A stretch of 64,000 nucleotides of DNA from Lates calcarifer (GCF_001640805.2 NC_066835.1:21520182-21584181); one strand, 5' to 3'; shown: positions 9,830 to 25,200, numbered from the stretch's first letter. Numbers and translations are program-made. The notes: a model not told the origin generated them from the sequence alone.

Positions 9830-12360
9830 CCAGTAAACAGTGCTTTTTATAGAGGTACTGTCTGTCTGGACTGATTATACTACTGAAGTTGTTTACTCTA
9901 TCTAATGCAAAATGTGCAGGGTTTTGTGTACTAGTAAAATCACTAATGTAAGTGATACTGACGATGACGATAAAAGGAACAACTCTGATTACAATAAGGG
10001 GCCCACAGTTTACTCAGAAAACATCTTTCTCAAATTTTAAGACGTCTTGTTGGAAACTGCTAAAAACATACAGTGAAATCTCAGTTGCCAACTCAAGTGC
10101 TGACACATAACCTAGGGGATCTGTAAATGTACAAAGTGAAGTCAACCATTTTGTCATAAATAAAAAAAAACATGACATTCATTCTGCCAAAAGACAACAG
10201 TGGTCTGCTCTCAGAGCCAACAATGCAAGAAGATGAACACCTACTGTGTGTCAGTGATGAGCTGGACATGTAAAAATTTCACTGGTTGCTGCTGGGAAAT
10301 GCTGCCCATTAATGCGTGTCGCAACAGGTGTGATTCACAGAGAAACAGATCATCAGGCAACCACGTTTAATATTTATGCACTAAAAATCATTGCCATTAG
10401 TAGCAAATCAGACCTCACTGCTGTTCCTGACAGCAAAATAATAAAGAAATTAGCTCCAGTCATTCAAAGGTTTTCAGTTCTCTAGAGATTTTATTTGAAA
10501 GACTACAGGAATAAACATGGCTTCATCTACAGCTTGGCAAGCTCCTAGGTCACTTTATTGATATTTTGATTATTTATGTGTTCTACTGATTACCATAGAA
10601 GCTAGCTATGTTAACTCATCAGTGTAACTTTATGAACGTAAATTCCAAACTTGAAAAAAAGACATGTTCTGACTGCGTTTATCTGTGCAGAGTTACATGT
10701 GTGAACGCAGGAAGTTGGATGAGGTGACTGTGGCAACTTTTAGCAGGCTTTAGTCATTTTGCAGAAACACAGGGACCAAGTGATCACAGATGATTGCAGG
10801 TCTTCTACTATATTTGACCACGTGGACATTGAAAGACAGACTGGGAGAGAGACTTACTCATAACTTCTTGATCCTGAACAATGCAGTTTATAGAGTGATG
10901 AGTGGGAGAGTTTCCAAGTGCCAGTTAGGTGTGTCTGCAAGTCAGCACTTCTCTAGAAAAGTTCACCATCAGTTTTTTTTTTTTATTGACCTACCAAACT
11001 TACCATAGCTAGGTACGTACAGTACACAGACTTGCACAGAAACAGACGTTTATATGAAAAGTTTTAGGAATGTTAAGTTTCACCTCCAAATGCTGTGAGT
11101 GGTTGTGGATTTAAACTTGACATGTTTCAAAGCCTGACTCAGACTCATAAACCTTTTGTTGTGTGTCTGCATCTCCACAACAAAGTTGCTGGGTAAACTT
11201 TTATCATGCTAATATATATGTATAAAATATAAGACCCATATTTAAAACAAAATCATGCTCCTTTTCAGCAGCATCAGTCTGGTCACCTCCTTGAAAAAAA
11301 CCACAATATCAGTGATATATTTCTATATTATTACAGTAAATGGGGACCTGTTACACTGGATTAATACTGTAACACTAGGTGCTGTTATTATCATGATGCT
11401 ACATAATAAATATGAAAAATTGTATAAAAATATACACCTAGATGATCAGCTGAGACAGAGGGAGAGAAGGAGAGATGAGTGCAACAGAGATGTGGAAACA
11501 GAGAAAACTGTTACAGTTGCTGCATGTGGGTGAAATAAGTACAAACATGTTCGTGTCTGCACCAGGGTTAGAAAGTAACTGCTATTTCTTCTTCATTTAT
11601 GAGCATTTCAGGAGAAATTTAATTGTACTTACCCGCTGCTGGAAAATGTCAGCAAGGAAAAGCGGGATGGGGCTGTTCCCCTGTTTCTTTTACCATATTA
11701 TTTACTTTTTTTAATTCTCGATTGATGCCAGAAGTTTTGAAAACTTCATAAAACCTCTGGTTATTTTCTGACCCTGGTGTTCACATGTTGTGTTCTGTGT
11801 GTCTGTATGAGTATGTTCTATATGTGTATATGTATATTGCATGTTGTTTTAGAGGAATCTTTTTTTTTCCAGTTCGATGAGAATATTGATAGCCTTCTTG
11901 TGTGTTTTTAATATGAAGCTACACCCAGGAGAGGGTTAGTTTAGCTTAGCTTAGCTTAGCAGATAGACTGGAACCTGGGGCGAAATGGCTCACCCAGCTC
12001 TATCCAAAGGCCACAACATCCGCCCATTCCTTCTAAAGTTAAACAAGCAAGATATATCATGTGTTAACTGGTGAGTGCTGATAGACAGATTGAATCGGAC
12101 AAACCCGGGTTAGCTGTTTCCAATCTTTATGCTAAGCCATGCTACTGGCTCCAGCTTCATATTTTACATAAAGACATGAGAGCAGTGTCAGTCTCATCTA
12201 ACTCTCAACAAGAAAGAGAATAAGTATATTTCCCAAAATGTCAAACTATTCCTTTACAGAACCATACCAGCAGTTTTGTATGTTTTAGCCTATTAACTAA
12301 AAATGATTCAACCCTGCTGTAGACTTTCATATTTTAAAAACTTTTCTGGCAGCAGTTATC
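9830..12360. other. Intergenic segment between the microprotein candidate and the enpp2 3' end
   Basis: No exon recognised. Contains a dispersed teleost repeat (11,915-12,262) and A/T-rich unique sequence. Confidence 0.6.
11915..12262 (+). repeat. Teleost interspersed repeat (AGCTTAGCTTAGC family), copy 1
   Basis: It starts at tagtttagcttagcttagct, has internal ggaacctggggcgaaatggc and ctttatgctaagc, and ends tttcccaaaatgtcaaacta followed by ttcctttaca. I recognise this layout as a very common percomorph repeat. A partial inverted copy lies at 16,597-16,775. The superfamily was not determined. Confidence 0.75.
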
Positions 12361-12365
12361 CTCTG

Positions 12366-12371
12366 TTTATT
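12366..12371 (-). terminator. enpp2: Candidate poly(A) signal of enpp2
   Basis: First good AATAAA on the minus strand downstream of the enpp2 stop codon (plus-strand tttatt), giving a 3' UTR of about 0.69 kb. That UTR would run through the repeat at 12,480-12,630. A more distal site is possible. Confidence 0.4.
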
Positions 12372-12479
12372 TCCATATGGCATGTAAATCTAATTTAAAG
12401 GTCTGTTTGAAACTGTGTACTTCATAATAATCATATTCCTTGCTTACCAATTGATTTTTATAAGAAAGGAAACATTATT

Positions 12480-12630
12480 CCTCCTTCCATCATACCACTT
12501 ATCCTTAAGGGTCGCAGGGAGTCTGGAGCCAATCCCAGCCCTGAATAGATGACCAGCTCATCACAGGGCTGACATATAGAGACCATTCACGGTCACATTC
12601 ACATTTACGGCCAATTTAAAGTCAGGTAAG
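12480..12630 (+). repeat. LINE-derived teleost repeat (gggtcgc...ggagcc...cccagc)
   Basis: The segments accacttatccttaagggtc, ggagccaatcccagccctga and gaccattcacggtcacattc follow in the order seen in a very common fish repeat related to LINE 3' ends. Shorter relatives occur at 17,044-17,110 and 21,640-21,780. Confidence 0.7.
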
Positions 12631-13056
12631 TTGTTTTGATTCTACAACATGGATGGTCAGTAGGAATATGAAGAATACATAATTTATAATTATGGAGCTA
12701 CAACACTGGTATGGTCCTTTATGTGTGTTTGAGGATATACTCTATATAGTGTATTAATGAAAACTGTAGAGGCAGCTGTTAGAAAAGTCCCCCATCCTGC
12801 ATCATTCCTGTACTAGCTTATTCTTTCTCAGATTTCAAGGATAGTATTGAATATTCCTGTTTCAATCTTCAAACTACTTCTTGCCAAACCGTTATTTTAA
12901 TCTTTTCAAATTTAAAAAATGTGCTTCCCTTTCCAAGCACTTCCTGGCAGTTCCTCAGGAGTGGAACAACGATGCGCTGGCTGTCCAGCGAGCATGTAGT
13001 GAAAACTTTTATAAATGGCTACATCCTGTATGTGTTGTGTTTGTCTCTTTGTGTGT

Positions 13057-13227
13057 CTAGTCATCACTCTCAAAGGTGTGCAGGTAGGTTTTGAGGCTCA
13101 GGGTGCTGGTGTATGTGAGGTTGGTGGACCGGTAGAGGTCCAGGCCCGTCAGGATCTCCACATCTCGGACTCGGGCTGTATGGAGCTTCAGTAGGTCTTC
13201 AACCCACTGTGACTCATCCTCAGCACT
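13057..13227 (-). CDS. enpp2: enpp2 coding exon 25: C-terminus and stop
   Basis: Reads [20 protein letters not shown] then [14 protein letters not shown] and TAG. It is plainly the autotaxin C-terminus (human ends LKTYLHTYESEI), in phase with exon 24 although 14.7 kb away. Confidence 0.95.
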   Translation of the reverse strand, partial: SAEDESQWVEDLLKLHTARVRDVEILTGLDLYRSTNLTYTSTLSLKTYLHTFESDD

Positions 13228-16200
13228 CTGCAAAGACACAGACAAGAAGTGATTATTCACTGTAGACACCATTTTTCTGGTCATTTAAACTCATGTTTCT
13301 GTTGTTGTATTTCAGTGAAGCAGTGTATACAGGATAAAAGAAGCTTTTAAATGAGATTATCTTGTGTGTGTGGTTATATGCAGATGATACTGTTTTATAT
13401 AGTGTTGCTGACCCTACCCGGTAAGCTATCAAGACATTAAAACTTCCCTTTAATGCAATTTAATTGCCATTTAATAAAAAGCAAACAAAATCCATGCTAT
13501 TCTTCAGATCCAGAAATGTGGATTATGTAACATGCATATCTGCACTTCGAGAGGCAGGCTAGGTTTTTCACTGAATGCCGGCAGCGGAGAGGGCTGCTGA
13601 TGAGAAAGATTAAATTTGACTGACATCTAATTAGGATGTTTTTTTTATGTTCTAAAATCAACAACTAAAGGACTGCCTTTGGCTTTGATTGGATGGACTG
13701 GTTTACTGGATTACCCAACACTCTGTGTACAATGGTATTTTAAAGAAAGAACATTTTTTTATTTTACAGAAATGCCCCTGGGGGCTGTTACGGAATGAGA
13801 GAAGTGTGGTATTTTGACCTTTAATCAGCAGAGCAGGGACAGCTAACTGTAGGATTGCGCAATAAACCGCTCACACACTGTTTACCTGATGTTATGCAAT
13901 CAGCATGTTTCTGTACACCAGACTGAATGTTTATACTTTGGGAAGCAACTGTTTTATTGGTTTGTAATACATGTAGTAGAAAAAACAAGGAGTACAGATG
14001 AAACTGATTAACTCACTGATTTGGCAATAGTGGAATTTGTTTTGGAGAGATTAATGTGTCATTAAATCATTATCATGATCAGTTGTTGGAAATTGGAAGT
14101 TAATTGACAAGAATGAATCATTTGTTGCAGCCCTGAATCATATGAGACAAAAGTAGGAATTTAAAGATGTCACATTAGGCTTTAGGGCATCACACTCTAC
14201 TGTTAATGATTAAATGAGTAAATGATTTATTGATAGATTAACTGCTTATGAAAATATAGCCCTATAATCAAATGGATAAGAGAGTGTGGAAACTATTATC
14301 CTGCTATCTGTGAGCCGAAACTTTATAACGTGTTAGCCAACGTGTTAATTAACCATTTGGATCAGTATTCTCCAGAATAAGTTCATTTTAAGAATAGTAT
14401 GTGAATGTACAGTAATAATTCACCAAGCAGCTCCCTTTACAGAAGCAGCTGATTATTCTGCTCATGACTGATGCACACCCAGTGATGTGTGAGTGTCCTG
14501 TGTAATCTTCTTAATCATACTCTATTACCATGCACTATACATCTTCATTCTGCGCAGTCAGTGTGTGACATGATGATGATGAATGAACACACACTAAAGC
14601 TAGAAATGATGAGATGGATGACTGCAAGTGATGAGCAGTTAATACTGCTCCTTGGGTGAACAGGTGTTCAAGAGGCCACAGGTAGGAGTTTATGACTATG
14701 TCTATTACTGTTAGATACCTGATAATGTAAATGAGACTGTAAAACACGGACTCATTTAGAGAGGTTCAACATCCATACACAAAGACAGCTAAAGAATTCA
14801 ACACAAATAAGCAACAACCATTTGCTTAAAACATTTAAACTTGTACTGAATGATACACCCTGAGCTTTGGACAGTTTACAGCACCTTGTGCCGTGTACCA
14901 CTGATTCACACAATCAGACGCTGCGTGACGGCAAATCATCTTGTACAATTCAGTTTTCTACAAAGACAAGTTAGTCACTCTTACAGCATTTTAAAACCTG
15001 TACTGGTACAAAGCAGTGGAAAAGTTGTTAACCTGTTGCAGACCTTGATTCATTCTCCAGCTAGCTCCTAGCAACTATTTGCTAATTCTGCATCCCCTAC
15101 TGGAACCATTTAACTCAAACTTTGAGACTACCTTGAATTCATGCCCTGGAGATGGGTCAGATCAAGGTCAGATTATGTTCTCACAACAAACAAAAGAGCT
15201 TCTCTAAAGGGACTGGGTGCAGTCATTCTGCCCCACGCCTGACTACAGTTTCAGCATGATTTGTTTGCAAACTGATTCCAAACAAATTGCACCAAGATGG
15301 AGAATAAACCAGAGTCTGATTTGGCACAGGTTTGACTGCGCCCCAAGACCAGTTTGTTTGTCTCCATTGAAGTTCAATCAACCCCCTTTGTTTATCTCAG
15401 TTTCAGTCTGACACAACAAGAGATGTTAACATGTTGATTCATCTCTGCTGCTGGAAAAAACAAAAGACAGGACCCCCCACTGAGAAACCTGGTGTATGAG
15501 ATCATCAGATCACATGTAACAGAGGAACAGCAAGAGACTGAATTAACACCTGAAAGAGACATAATCAGCAGTCTGAACACAAGACCAAAACCACTAACAG
15601 CATCATGTAATCATATGTGGAAGTTCAGCACTTAGGTCTTATGATGACTGCTGAGCAACTCCATGATGAATGAGCAAACCTGCACTCTTTTGCACAGTCT
15701 TCTAGTCTTTAAAAAGCAGTGTTCTTAGGAACCATGATTAGTCTTGGTATAAAAATGGAAAACAAAGTATGAACAGGTGGAGGCAAGTGAGAATGACGGA
15801 AGGCAGTGTGACCACCTTAATAGGGTGCAAATGAGGGAAATGAAAGCACCTTTCATCCACCACCCTCCAGCGGTATCTGCTCATCTGTTATCTCTTAGGT
15901 TTCCTGACAACAATGAAAGAACACTAATGATATCACACAAAAAATAAATCTATTTTAATTTGGTGGGTGTGTTAGGCTTTGGCCCAGATGCAGATGTTTG
16001 TTTAAACACCTTTCATGCTTCAGGCATGGAAAAGGCACTCACTCACATTATCATGACTTTGGGGAAGAAACAACAAAATTCAGACTTAACTGACAGTGCT
16101 CAAAGCTCCTGTAAGTGAAACGCATTGTGTTCACACCGTGTTTTACTGTGGCAAAAAACAGCAGTCAGATTATACGTGGTGAGGAAGCAGTCAATGTGCA

Positions 16201-19200
16201 ACAGCCGACATGTGAACACACAATAAAACTGCTCCCTTTCAGAAGTTCCAGAGTTCATTGTTGCTGGGAAATAAGACAGCGGATATTATGATGCATGTAC
16301 GCTGCCCTTTAGTCTTGTTTGAACTACACATTTTAAGCCACCCTGCCCTGAAGCTGCAAAGAGCTGTTTCTCTAATTGAACAATCTGAGGTATCTGCCGC
16401 TGTTCTGCTTTAGAGTGAGCAATATTTTCAGCCGTTTTTTCATTTGTCATTAAATTTCCCAGGTAATACACCTGAAACTGTTCTACGAGAACAAACAAGA
16501 TACTTGCTGGAGCATGCAGAGGTCAGCAGTGTGACGCTGTAACAGGTCCAGGTAAAAGTTCAAGGTTAATATGAAAATAAAAGTTGTTTTGTGTGAGCTT
16601 TAGAAGTGCTGGTAGGCATATTTTGTTACCTTTGGATGGAGCCTGGCAAACCGTTTCCTCTCTGCATCTGGTCTTAATGCTAAGCTAAGCTAACTGGCTG
16701 CTGTGAAAACGGTGTTGATTCTCTCATATAACTCTCCACCAGAAGTTCCGCCGATGTCTTCTCTAAAGTGAGAAACTGTTGTGTTTTCAGTTTTTTGTTG
16801 TTTCAAAAGAATAGCCTGTCGCTTCTGATGTGGCTACAGCATGAACATGTCGCCTGGAGCATGGAAAGTCCAGGATTTGTTCCCACATGCTCATGCAATA
16901 AATACACTTTGTCATGTTTACACCATTAGAATGAAACATTGTTTTGTTGTTTACTTAGTACAGATCAGATAGTTGGTTGTTCTGTAAAGGGACATCTAAT
17001 TAATGACCCTCACAGTAAATCAAGTGACAAATGCCAGAGTGATACAACCATCCATTCATTATCTCTACTGCTTATCATTAAGGGTCACGGAGGGTAGAGA
17101 ACAACTGAGATTGTACCAGCTCGACAAAATGTTCCATCAAAATGATTCTGAAGCTGTTTTTTGTTGTTGTTGTTTTTAGCTTAACCAGTTATGAAATGTT
17201 GCTTTAACCAAGCCATGCCTTCCTCCATTCAGTCAGTAATTTTACATAACATTGCTTCACTGATGATGAACATTCAGTGACATTATCATGTGTCTTGTAG
17301 TTATACTTGAATCATCAGGCTTTTATTGCCACAATAGAATTTCCAGAAAGCCAAACAGATATAATCATTAAAGATTTGGAAATATGCTAAACAAAGGTTA
17401 AATGACTTTTGAATGCATGACTGAGGACTGATCAGCGTCATATGACTAAACAAGAATTCATGACAGTTTGTATAGTTCACACAGTAGTAAGAGCAAAAGG
17501 TCCCGGTCTTTGATGGTTGAAGTGACAACAAGATAAGTTCAGGTTCAGGAAAGGTCAGTGTTTATCCCAACCAGTATCAGACAGGTTCAGCCTCTCTGTG
17601 GTTTTACAGTTGTCAGTAAAATGTCATGCCTAACTCCACGCTGCAGTTAAAAGACAACTCACATTTCTGCAAAAATATATCTCTCATGGTAGAGTACTGT
17701 GTGTGCTATATTTCTTCTCTATAGTTTAGTAGAGATTCTTTATTTGTCACATGAACCCCTTTGAAAAGTGTGATATAAACACGAGCTCACATCAGGGGCC
17801 TGAAACAAAGGCTATCATTACATCAAATACAGAGGAACTACATTTTTTCGTGGCACTTAGTGTAAACCACCTGGCAGGCAGTATTTTGGGTCTAGACATG
17901 ATGGTAATGTTCACAAGCAGACGCTAAATTAGTCTCATTTCCAGCATCATTATTCGAAAAAAATTTGAAAGAGTTCCTGGGAACACACTCAGAAACAGCA
18001 TTGTTCAGCGACTTCAATATGATAAACATCTTTCTGAATTAATAATGTTTTTAATCCACCAGCAGTGATTTGTAATATTGGCAAAGCCTGGGCTCCAATA
18101 CCAATGACTTATTTCTAAAGAACCACTTAGATCAGATCACATCTTTCACATTTGTTAGGATGCAACTGTCGAATTACAGATGGTTCTGTTATTTCTGTGT
18201 GTGTCTGTGTGTACCTAACCTCAGTGTGTATACCTATACACATCTACATTTAAAAAGTCTCTGGGCTTCATTCAGGCGTCATTCTCCATTGCAAGAATGC
18301 TCAATCAACTTCTGTGGATGCAAAATCTGAAAGCACAAAGGTGTTTCGTGTGGTGATGGAACGGCACTTCGGGTGTAACCAAATGTTTTCTGCAGCTCAG
18401 TGGATTCAACAGTGGAACTGACCTCATGCTGCTCAAAGCTTGTACACCCACTGGCAACGTCTGTCCCTGAGGCAACAGGAAGGTGCTCCAGAGTCATCCT
18501 TTAACTGCACATAATGCTATTATTACCCTGTTAGACCATTAGTTCCAGTTAGCACAGACACTATGGCCTTTATTGAGACAGAGCACAGGAACAACTCATT
18601 CTCTGCAGGCTGCTTCTGAGCATGAAAAACAATGAATAGCACAGGCAGCAAAGAGCTGTGTCATAACAGCTGAGTGAGAGAATGGCATCATTTGATTGGT
18701 CATTTAGGGTGAAAGAAACAATAAATGAACCAATAATAAGAGTGAATATGGTATGCTGGGGTTTTTCTGTTTTTGTTTCTAACTTGATTTGAGTCGACTT
18801 GTGAGGTGTACCTCTGATGGATTCAAGGAATCTGGATCAGTTGTTCTCCACTTGCTTTTTTTTTTTTTTAATAAATGAATTGTGAACCAGTAAAACATTA
18901 ACAAATATACTATCATTTTCAATATTTCAGTTAATTCACTGGGTGACAGAACATTTTTATGACCTTCCTTTTTCCTTTTGTCCTTTTCACCTGACACTTC
19001 TCAGGCAGGTGGCGTGACAGTGACATATGATTGCATGACAACACACTAACCGTTTAAGTGTCAAGGATCATCAAACAAAAGCTTTAATAGGTCAAAGAAC
19101 AGAGTGACAAGTGTTTTCCGTCACGCAACAAAGGGAAAGCCATCGACCTGATGCAGTCATTCACACACACACACCCACACACACATACATGTTTATTTAA

Positions 19201-22200
19201 GTCATGTTTGGGGAATGTACGTAGAAGTGTTATAACCACTACCTAACCTATTACCCTAACCTTTACCACTGATCCAACAATCTGTGTTTTTCCAACAGGG
19301 CCGTTTTCCCCAGTTGCACATGCAGTCCCAAATTAACCAGTCTTTAGTCTGAAATTTGTCGCACAAATTTTGATTATTTTTCACCATTTTTTGGCATTTG
19401 GGGACGTTGTATTTGATCGAACTCCTCCTACAGTTTTTATCATATCGACCTCAAACTTGGTCAGGATACTCTTGAGGCTTTTGTGATTAAAAGTTATTAA
19501 AATCATTTGTTGATGTCGAAGGGTGTGGCCGTGCCGGCACCTCAAATTTCGATGCCTCAGCATGAAACAGGAAATTGCGTTTAAGTTGCTGTAACTCAGC
19601 CATGCTTTATTCAATCAGCCCCAAATTTCACGTCCTGTCACCAGCAGGACTTCAGACTTGGTCAGGAAAGCCTTAAGGCCTTCATTTTATGATTTCATCT
19701 GCTCAGAGTCAAACTAACAGAGCGACAGACTTTTCCAGACTGTGTGTGTGAACGCAAAAGTCTAAATCAGCTGGACCAGACACTGAACTGACTTCATCCT
19801 GCCAGATCCCTGATATAAAGTCAGTGTAATGAACATGTGAATAGAGCAGGTAACTGTCCAGAGAATTCACAGTAGGGGTTTCACTTTTTCAAAAAATTGA
19901 GATTGGACAAATTTTTAAATTAACCAGAATTCATTTGAATGGATTCCAGGCTATACAGTTGGACCTGCCTCCGCTGTCTCAGTGGGATGGTAAGCCAGCA
20001 GCTGAGTCCATAGATTTGTTCCAAAACACTCACACACTGCTTCTCAGGTGTTTTGATGTCATGATTACCTGCTCAGGACGGCTCTGCTCACTATAGTCCT
20101 CCATTTGCCTAATAGAACAACACTGTATTACCATTAGCTTAGTCTACTAATAGGTCATTAAGACGTGCAGCAGGTCAAGCTGACATCCAGATCCAGGTCT
20201 CTCCAGCCTTCGCTCAAACCCAAACAGAGAATTTCCAGTAGGTGACAACACAGACGTTCTCTGACTGTGTGCTGCATGTGCTGAAGGACAACTCTGGAGA
20301 AAGTCTGGACCTGATTCTCCGGACATTGTCCAGAATTCATACGTGAAAGTCACAGAGTCGCAGAGCATGCGCCACACGCCCAGAGAACCTCATTTTTAGA
20401 CTACCTCAAATTTCAACTTTGCCTCCAACCAGTACTGACTCATGATAATGACACACAGCACTCTCTCAAACCATAAAAGGCTTTACACAGCGTTTTCCAA
20501 AAAAACAGAAGTAGCACTCCTGCACAGTGTAAGCACATGTGTAAAATCATGCACCACAAACGGCTGATTCCCAATGATTCCTAAATTCAAATGAGTAATT
20601 TCATACAAAAGCAGGAGGCTGAAAAAAGAAACAAAATGTCACTGCTCATGATTCACATCATCTGTCATTTTTAGACAAAAAAAACCACCAAGTTAATTTG
20701 ACTTTCCTCTTTTTCTCTGTAAGTTTTGTTTGGTTTGTTACCAGGAGACATGACACGTGTATCTTGCTGGAGAACAGTTCTTAACACCTTATCATCATAA
20801 AACATGCACTCACAAGTTTTATGGTGTTTAAAATTCACTTCTGTAATTCTTGGCACTAATCTAATGACTAGTCTTATCATGCTATATAATTATGGTACAT
20901 ATTTCTTTCTGCTGGTGGGGAAGTCCTTGACTTGTGGAATACCGTGAGCTTACATAAACAGCTTAAACGCCTTCCATTAATATTCTCTAGACCTCCTGGA
21001 AAGTCCTTTTAAGAGCATGAGGATTTCCAGCAGAAATACATTAGAACATCATTCCAGTCGTGCACTGTGAGCAGCTAGCCACCCCTTTAATCCACTCAAA
21101 TGGAGGATCAAATGGATCGGACAGGCCCCCTGGAGCCTCCACTCTGCCAGGCAGAGCAGCTGATGGTTTAGCTGGAGCACATTGACCTACCACTCACAAT
21201 TAAAATGTACACAGAGTGTTTTCCTGTGGTTTCTGCCTTTGAAGAGGATTTTTGTTCTCTGGACGGCTTCAGAAAATCAAACTTCAGTTCATTTGCTGAA
21301 CTGACATTTGCTCTACAGTGACTTCTCTCTCACTTCCTCAGGACACAGTCTACAGTTCCTCAGCTGTTTCCATTTATTTGAAGTTCCTCATACTTTGTGA
21401 GACTGTAAAGGGATCAGTGGCAAATAGCTTGATCTATGATCTGACATTTACACCCACTTCATGATTGGTCAGTTGTTCTGGGGTCAGAAGAGAGTCAGAG
21501 TTGGAACTTCCTTCTCTCTCTTTTTTTCCTTCTCGATACGACTGTTTCTGTTGTGTGAGTGCACCACGATGAATGACTCCACAACAATGAATGTGTCTAG
21601 TTTACGCCTTTTCTACTTCTACCTCCCACGTGGCCGTTCTCAACAACTCACCCATCTATCACAAGGCTGACGTACAGGGACAAACAACCGTTCACAGCCC
21701 CAGCTGAACCAGGGTTTGTACCTTGCTGTGAGGCACCACTGCACCACTGCACCGCTGCACCGCTCATCTGATCCACTATGCACATCAAATAGTTTGATGA
21801 CTGTTCATCATGCATTTTTCTAATAATATATTGACACGATCAGTTAATTGAGAAACTAATCTGCAGTATAATCACTGCTGTATATATATGGACTGCAGCC
21901 TGGTCGTGTCCTGCAAGGGCTGTAGCCAGAGTAAAATTTTACCTGAGGTCCAGAAGTAGAGCGGGTTTATTTATTTTTATTTATTTATTTAAAGTTTGAG
22001 TTTCAGACAAGTCATTTCTGATGAATTATTAATGCATGTGAAGCACAGTGTAACCTACGAAAAGCTAATCGACTTTTAGGACAAATAGTTGAAAATATTC
22101 TGGGAAAAAAGTTTATCTAAGCATTTTTCTAAAATAAATAAGTAACTACAACATAATCTGACTGCCTCTGATCACTCATCTACATCAATATGATTTTCTG

Positions 22201-25200
22201 TTCACACATGAACCCAAAGGAAAACAAAGTGTTGGCAGCATGGCTAAACATGAGCTGAACAAGTTTCTGGTCAGTAAGTCCACAGGGTAAAACCATCCAA
22301 TCTACCACAGATACTGAAAGCCCCAGGTATGTTCTGACATTAGCCTCATAGGTGCATCATGTTCATTCACACACACACTCACACATACGTAAAATGAAAC
22401 ATCAGAGAGGGGGGGAAAAATACAGAGGTCCAGCCTCGAAGCTGGCGAGGTCTGGCTCCGTGGGTGTTTGCCAGGACAAGTAGGAAATCATGATAACTTG
22501 ACAGGTTACAGCTGGGTCTGTGTCATCTCACCCACAGCAGAAAGATTAGTTGAGAGGAAAAGGAAAATATTACTGAGCTGAGGACTGTGCCGGTCTCCCC
22601 TCAGGATGCTGTCCGTGGTTCTGACACATTCAGAGCTGAGGTGCAGAGGTCTAGTTTGCTCTCAGGCCAGTGGAATTATAACATGGGATGCCAAAAACAC
22701 TGCCTGCCCCAAACACATCAGTGATAATAACCCAGTAGTATATATATAATCAGGTAAGACTCACATGAGCCATATTTAATGTAACTTTGTAATTTCACTT
22801 GAGTGGCACTGTCTGCAGATACTGTACTGCAGTTAATTATTACCCAGTTACTATGAAACAACCTCTTCAAATATGAACTGAGACAGATGTGACACAGATG
22901 TGAGTTTATGACCTTAAACTTCAGTCTAAAGATTCAGCAGATGCATTTTAAACTGCAAAATAAAGTCTATTTTTGTGGTCGTAAATAATGCAGATAAATG
23001 AGAAATCTGAAACCAATGAATTATTTACAGAGAAGAAGCAGTGTGTTCTTTTGAATCACTGGCATGGAAATTTCAACATAACTGTGCTCGTTACTAAACT
23101 GTAGTTTTGAAGTCAGATGTTAAATGACAGAGCAGGTCAAAAAGGAAAGATAAAGCCACAGTGAATCACGGTCAAAGTCTTGTGTTCATGTGGGGCGTGC
23201 ATCAGTCTGCAGCAGCTCTGCTATTTTAGCAAGGCTGAGGAGAATCCTCTTAGATCCTCTGTGATTCTAACCAGAGAGGGAAGCTCCTGTAATTAACGAG
23301 AGCAGTCAGGTGGACTCCAGCAGCAGCAGGTACAAAAGTTCAACACAGTGCTACAACTGTAAAAGGAAAACATTTTAATTTTGCAAAAAAGTTGCTGTAA
23401 ATTGTAGATTCCACCTGCTTCTTTTTGTCATGTCTGCGTCTCATGTATGGAGCTGGAGTCAGGATTAGCTTAGCTTCATGTAGAGACGGAGTTTTAAAAA
23501 TGCTCAGTTCAGTCTTAATGCTGAGGTAGAGCTAACGCTCTTGGCTCCAGCGCCAGGCTAATCACACAGATGTGAGAGTGGTTTATTTGGCCAAATATCA
23601 AAGTGTCTCTGAGTCAAATGACTAACAGTTTGTCCATCCACATATCACAGATTAAAGACCTGATCTGATGGTTTTGGTTTTGCAGGACAACATCTGTGGA
23701 GTCTGAGGAGGTATTTCTGTCTTCACTACACCTTAAAATTACTGAGGGAAACGTTCATGTCTAGACGAGGGCATGTTACAGATGACGTGTTACTGCTGCT
23801 GACAAATCACAATGTATTTCAGGCAAAATGCTTCGCTCAGAGTTTCTGCTCGTTCTCTTCTTCTTACTAACCCTGCTGACATCCTGAATGCTGCCACTCC
23901 TCTCATCCCTGCAGTAACCCCACAACTACCAGTCACCTGATTCTCTCACACACTTCCCTCATTAGTCCCATGCTATAAATACAGGCCGTGCTTCATTCAT
24001 TCCCCTGCTGTGTTTGCCTCCTGTGTCTGATCTATGTGTATCTCCAGCTTTTTTCCTCTATTATAACCTGCCTACCTGTTATAATGTAATTATAACAAAT
24101 GGAATCATGCTGTAGTCACTACAATCAGATATCGTTTTTCCAACGTTTCCTGATTACGGAAATGGAAAGCATAAGCCAGTTGTATAGAGATGTAATTTCT
24201 TAAAGAGGAGAGCTGCTCACAGTGAGGTCAGATGGAGTTTTGTAGATAACTCACTGGTCCTATCTCAAAAGATAAAGGACTGTCTGTCCTTCCTCTTTTA
24301 TTCAATAGTTAGTGAGGCTGCAGGGTGTGGGACTGGGCACAGGACTCTGGGACTTCCCAGAACTCTGACATAGCTGGCAAAATATCAATGAAGAAATGAA
24401 GCAGATGTTGGGTCAGTCTGTCTCCAAACCCTGTGTTCTTTTCATCTAAAAATATATCAGACAGTTGTTTATTGAGGATTCCTACTGCAGCTGGATATTT
24501 CCAGTATCCTGAGAAAAGGTAATGTCTTCCCTGTCTTCCTCTTTGCTCTTCTGTTATTTTCTCTTCTTTTTAACCTGTGTTATCCTACATGGTGTGCAGG
24601 CATACCTAAAAGCTGCTGCTCTTCATATTATTCCATCCTCATGTTCTTGATGGTTTCCATGAACTGAGCTGCATGCTTTTTTTTAAAAAAAAAAGTTGCC
24701 TTTGACTTCGTGGTCCCTGGTTTGCTTAAACATGCTCTATGTGAGCTTGTATTGCTGTCTCTGTGAGGTCCAGTTCTGGGCTTAGGCCAGTAGTGAGGAT
24801 ATTTTGGCTGTGTCAGTCTTTTTCAACTAAACACAAACTTCATCCAGCCATTAGTTCACCATCTTCCACCACAGTCCTTCCATCCAAAACGTCCATCTAT
24901 GACCCAACACGATCCTTTCCTGACCTTTAACCTTTTCCATAACCAGGAAATGTAGTTGCCTTCACTCCATCGATCTTAATCAGAATGATTTGCACAGCCA
25001 GAGGATGCCATCCTGCAAATACAGAGTTAATCCTCCACCTGAAATAGTTTAGAGAAAACGGATGCACTGGCCTCCATAAGGAGAGACAGGACTTGTGTAG
25101 AAGAGTCTTAGTTTTCTATAAACACCAAGTTCACGGCAGAACACAAGCCAATGAGGTAAGTCTACAGTAACTAACAATAGCACACAGAGTTTATATTTAA

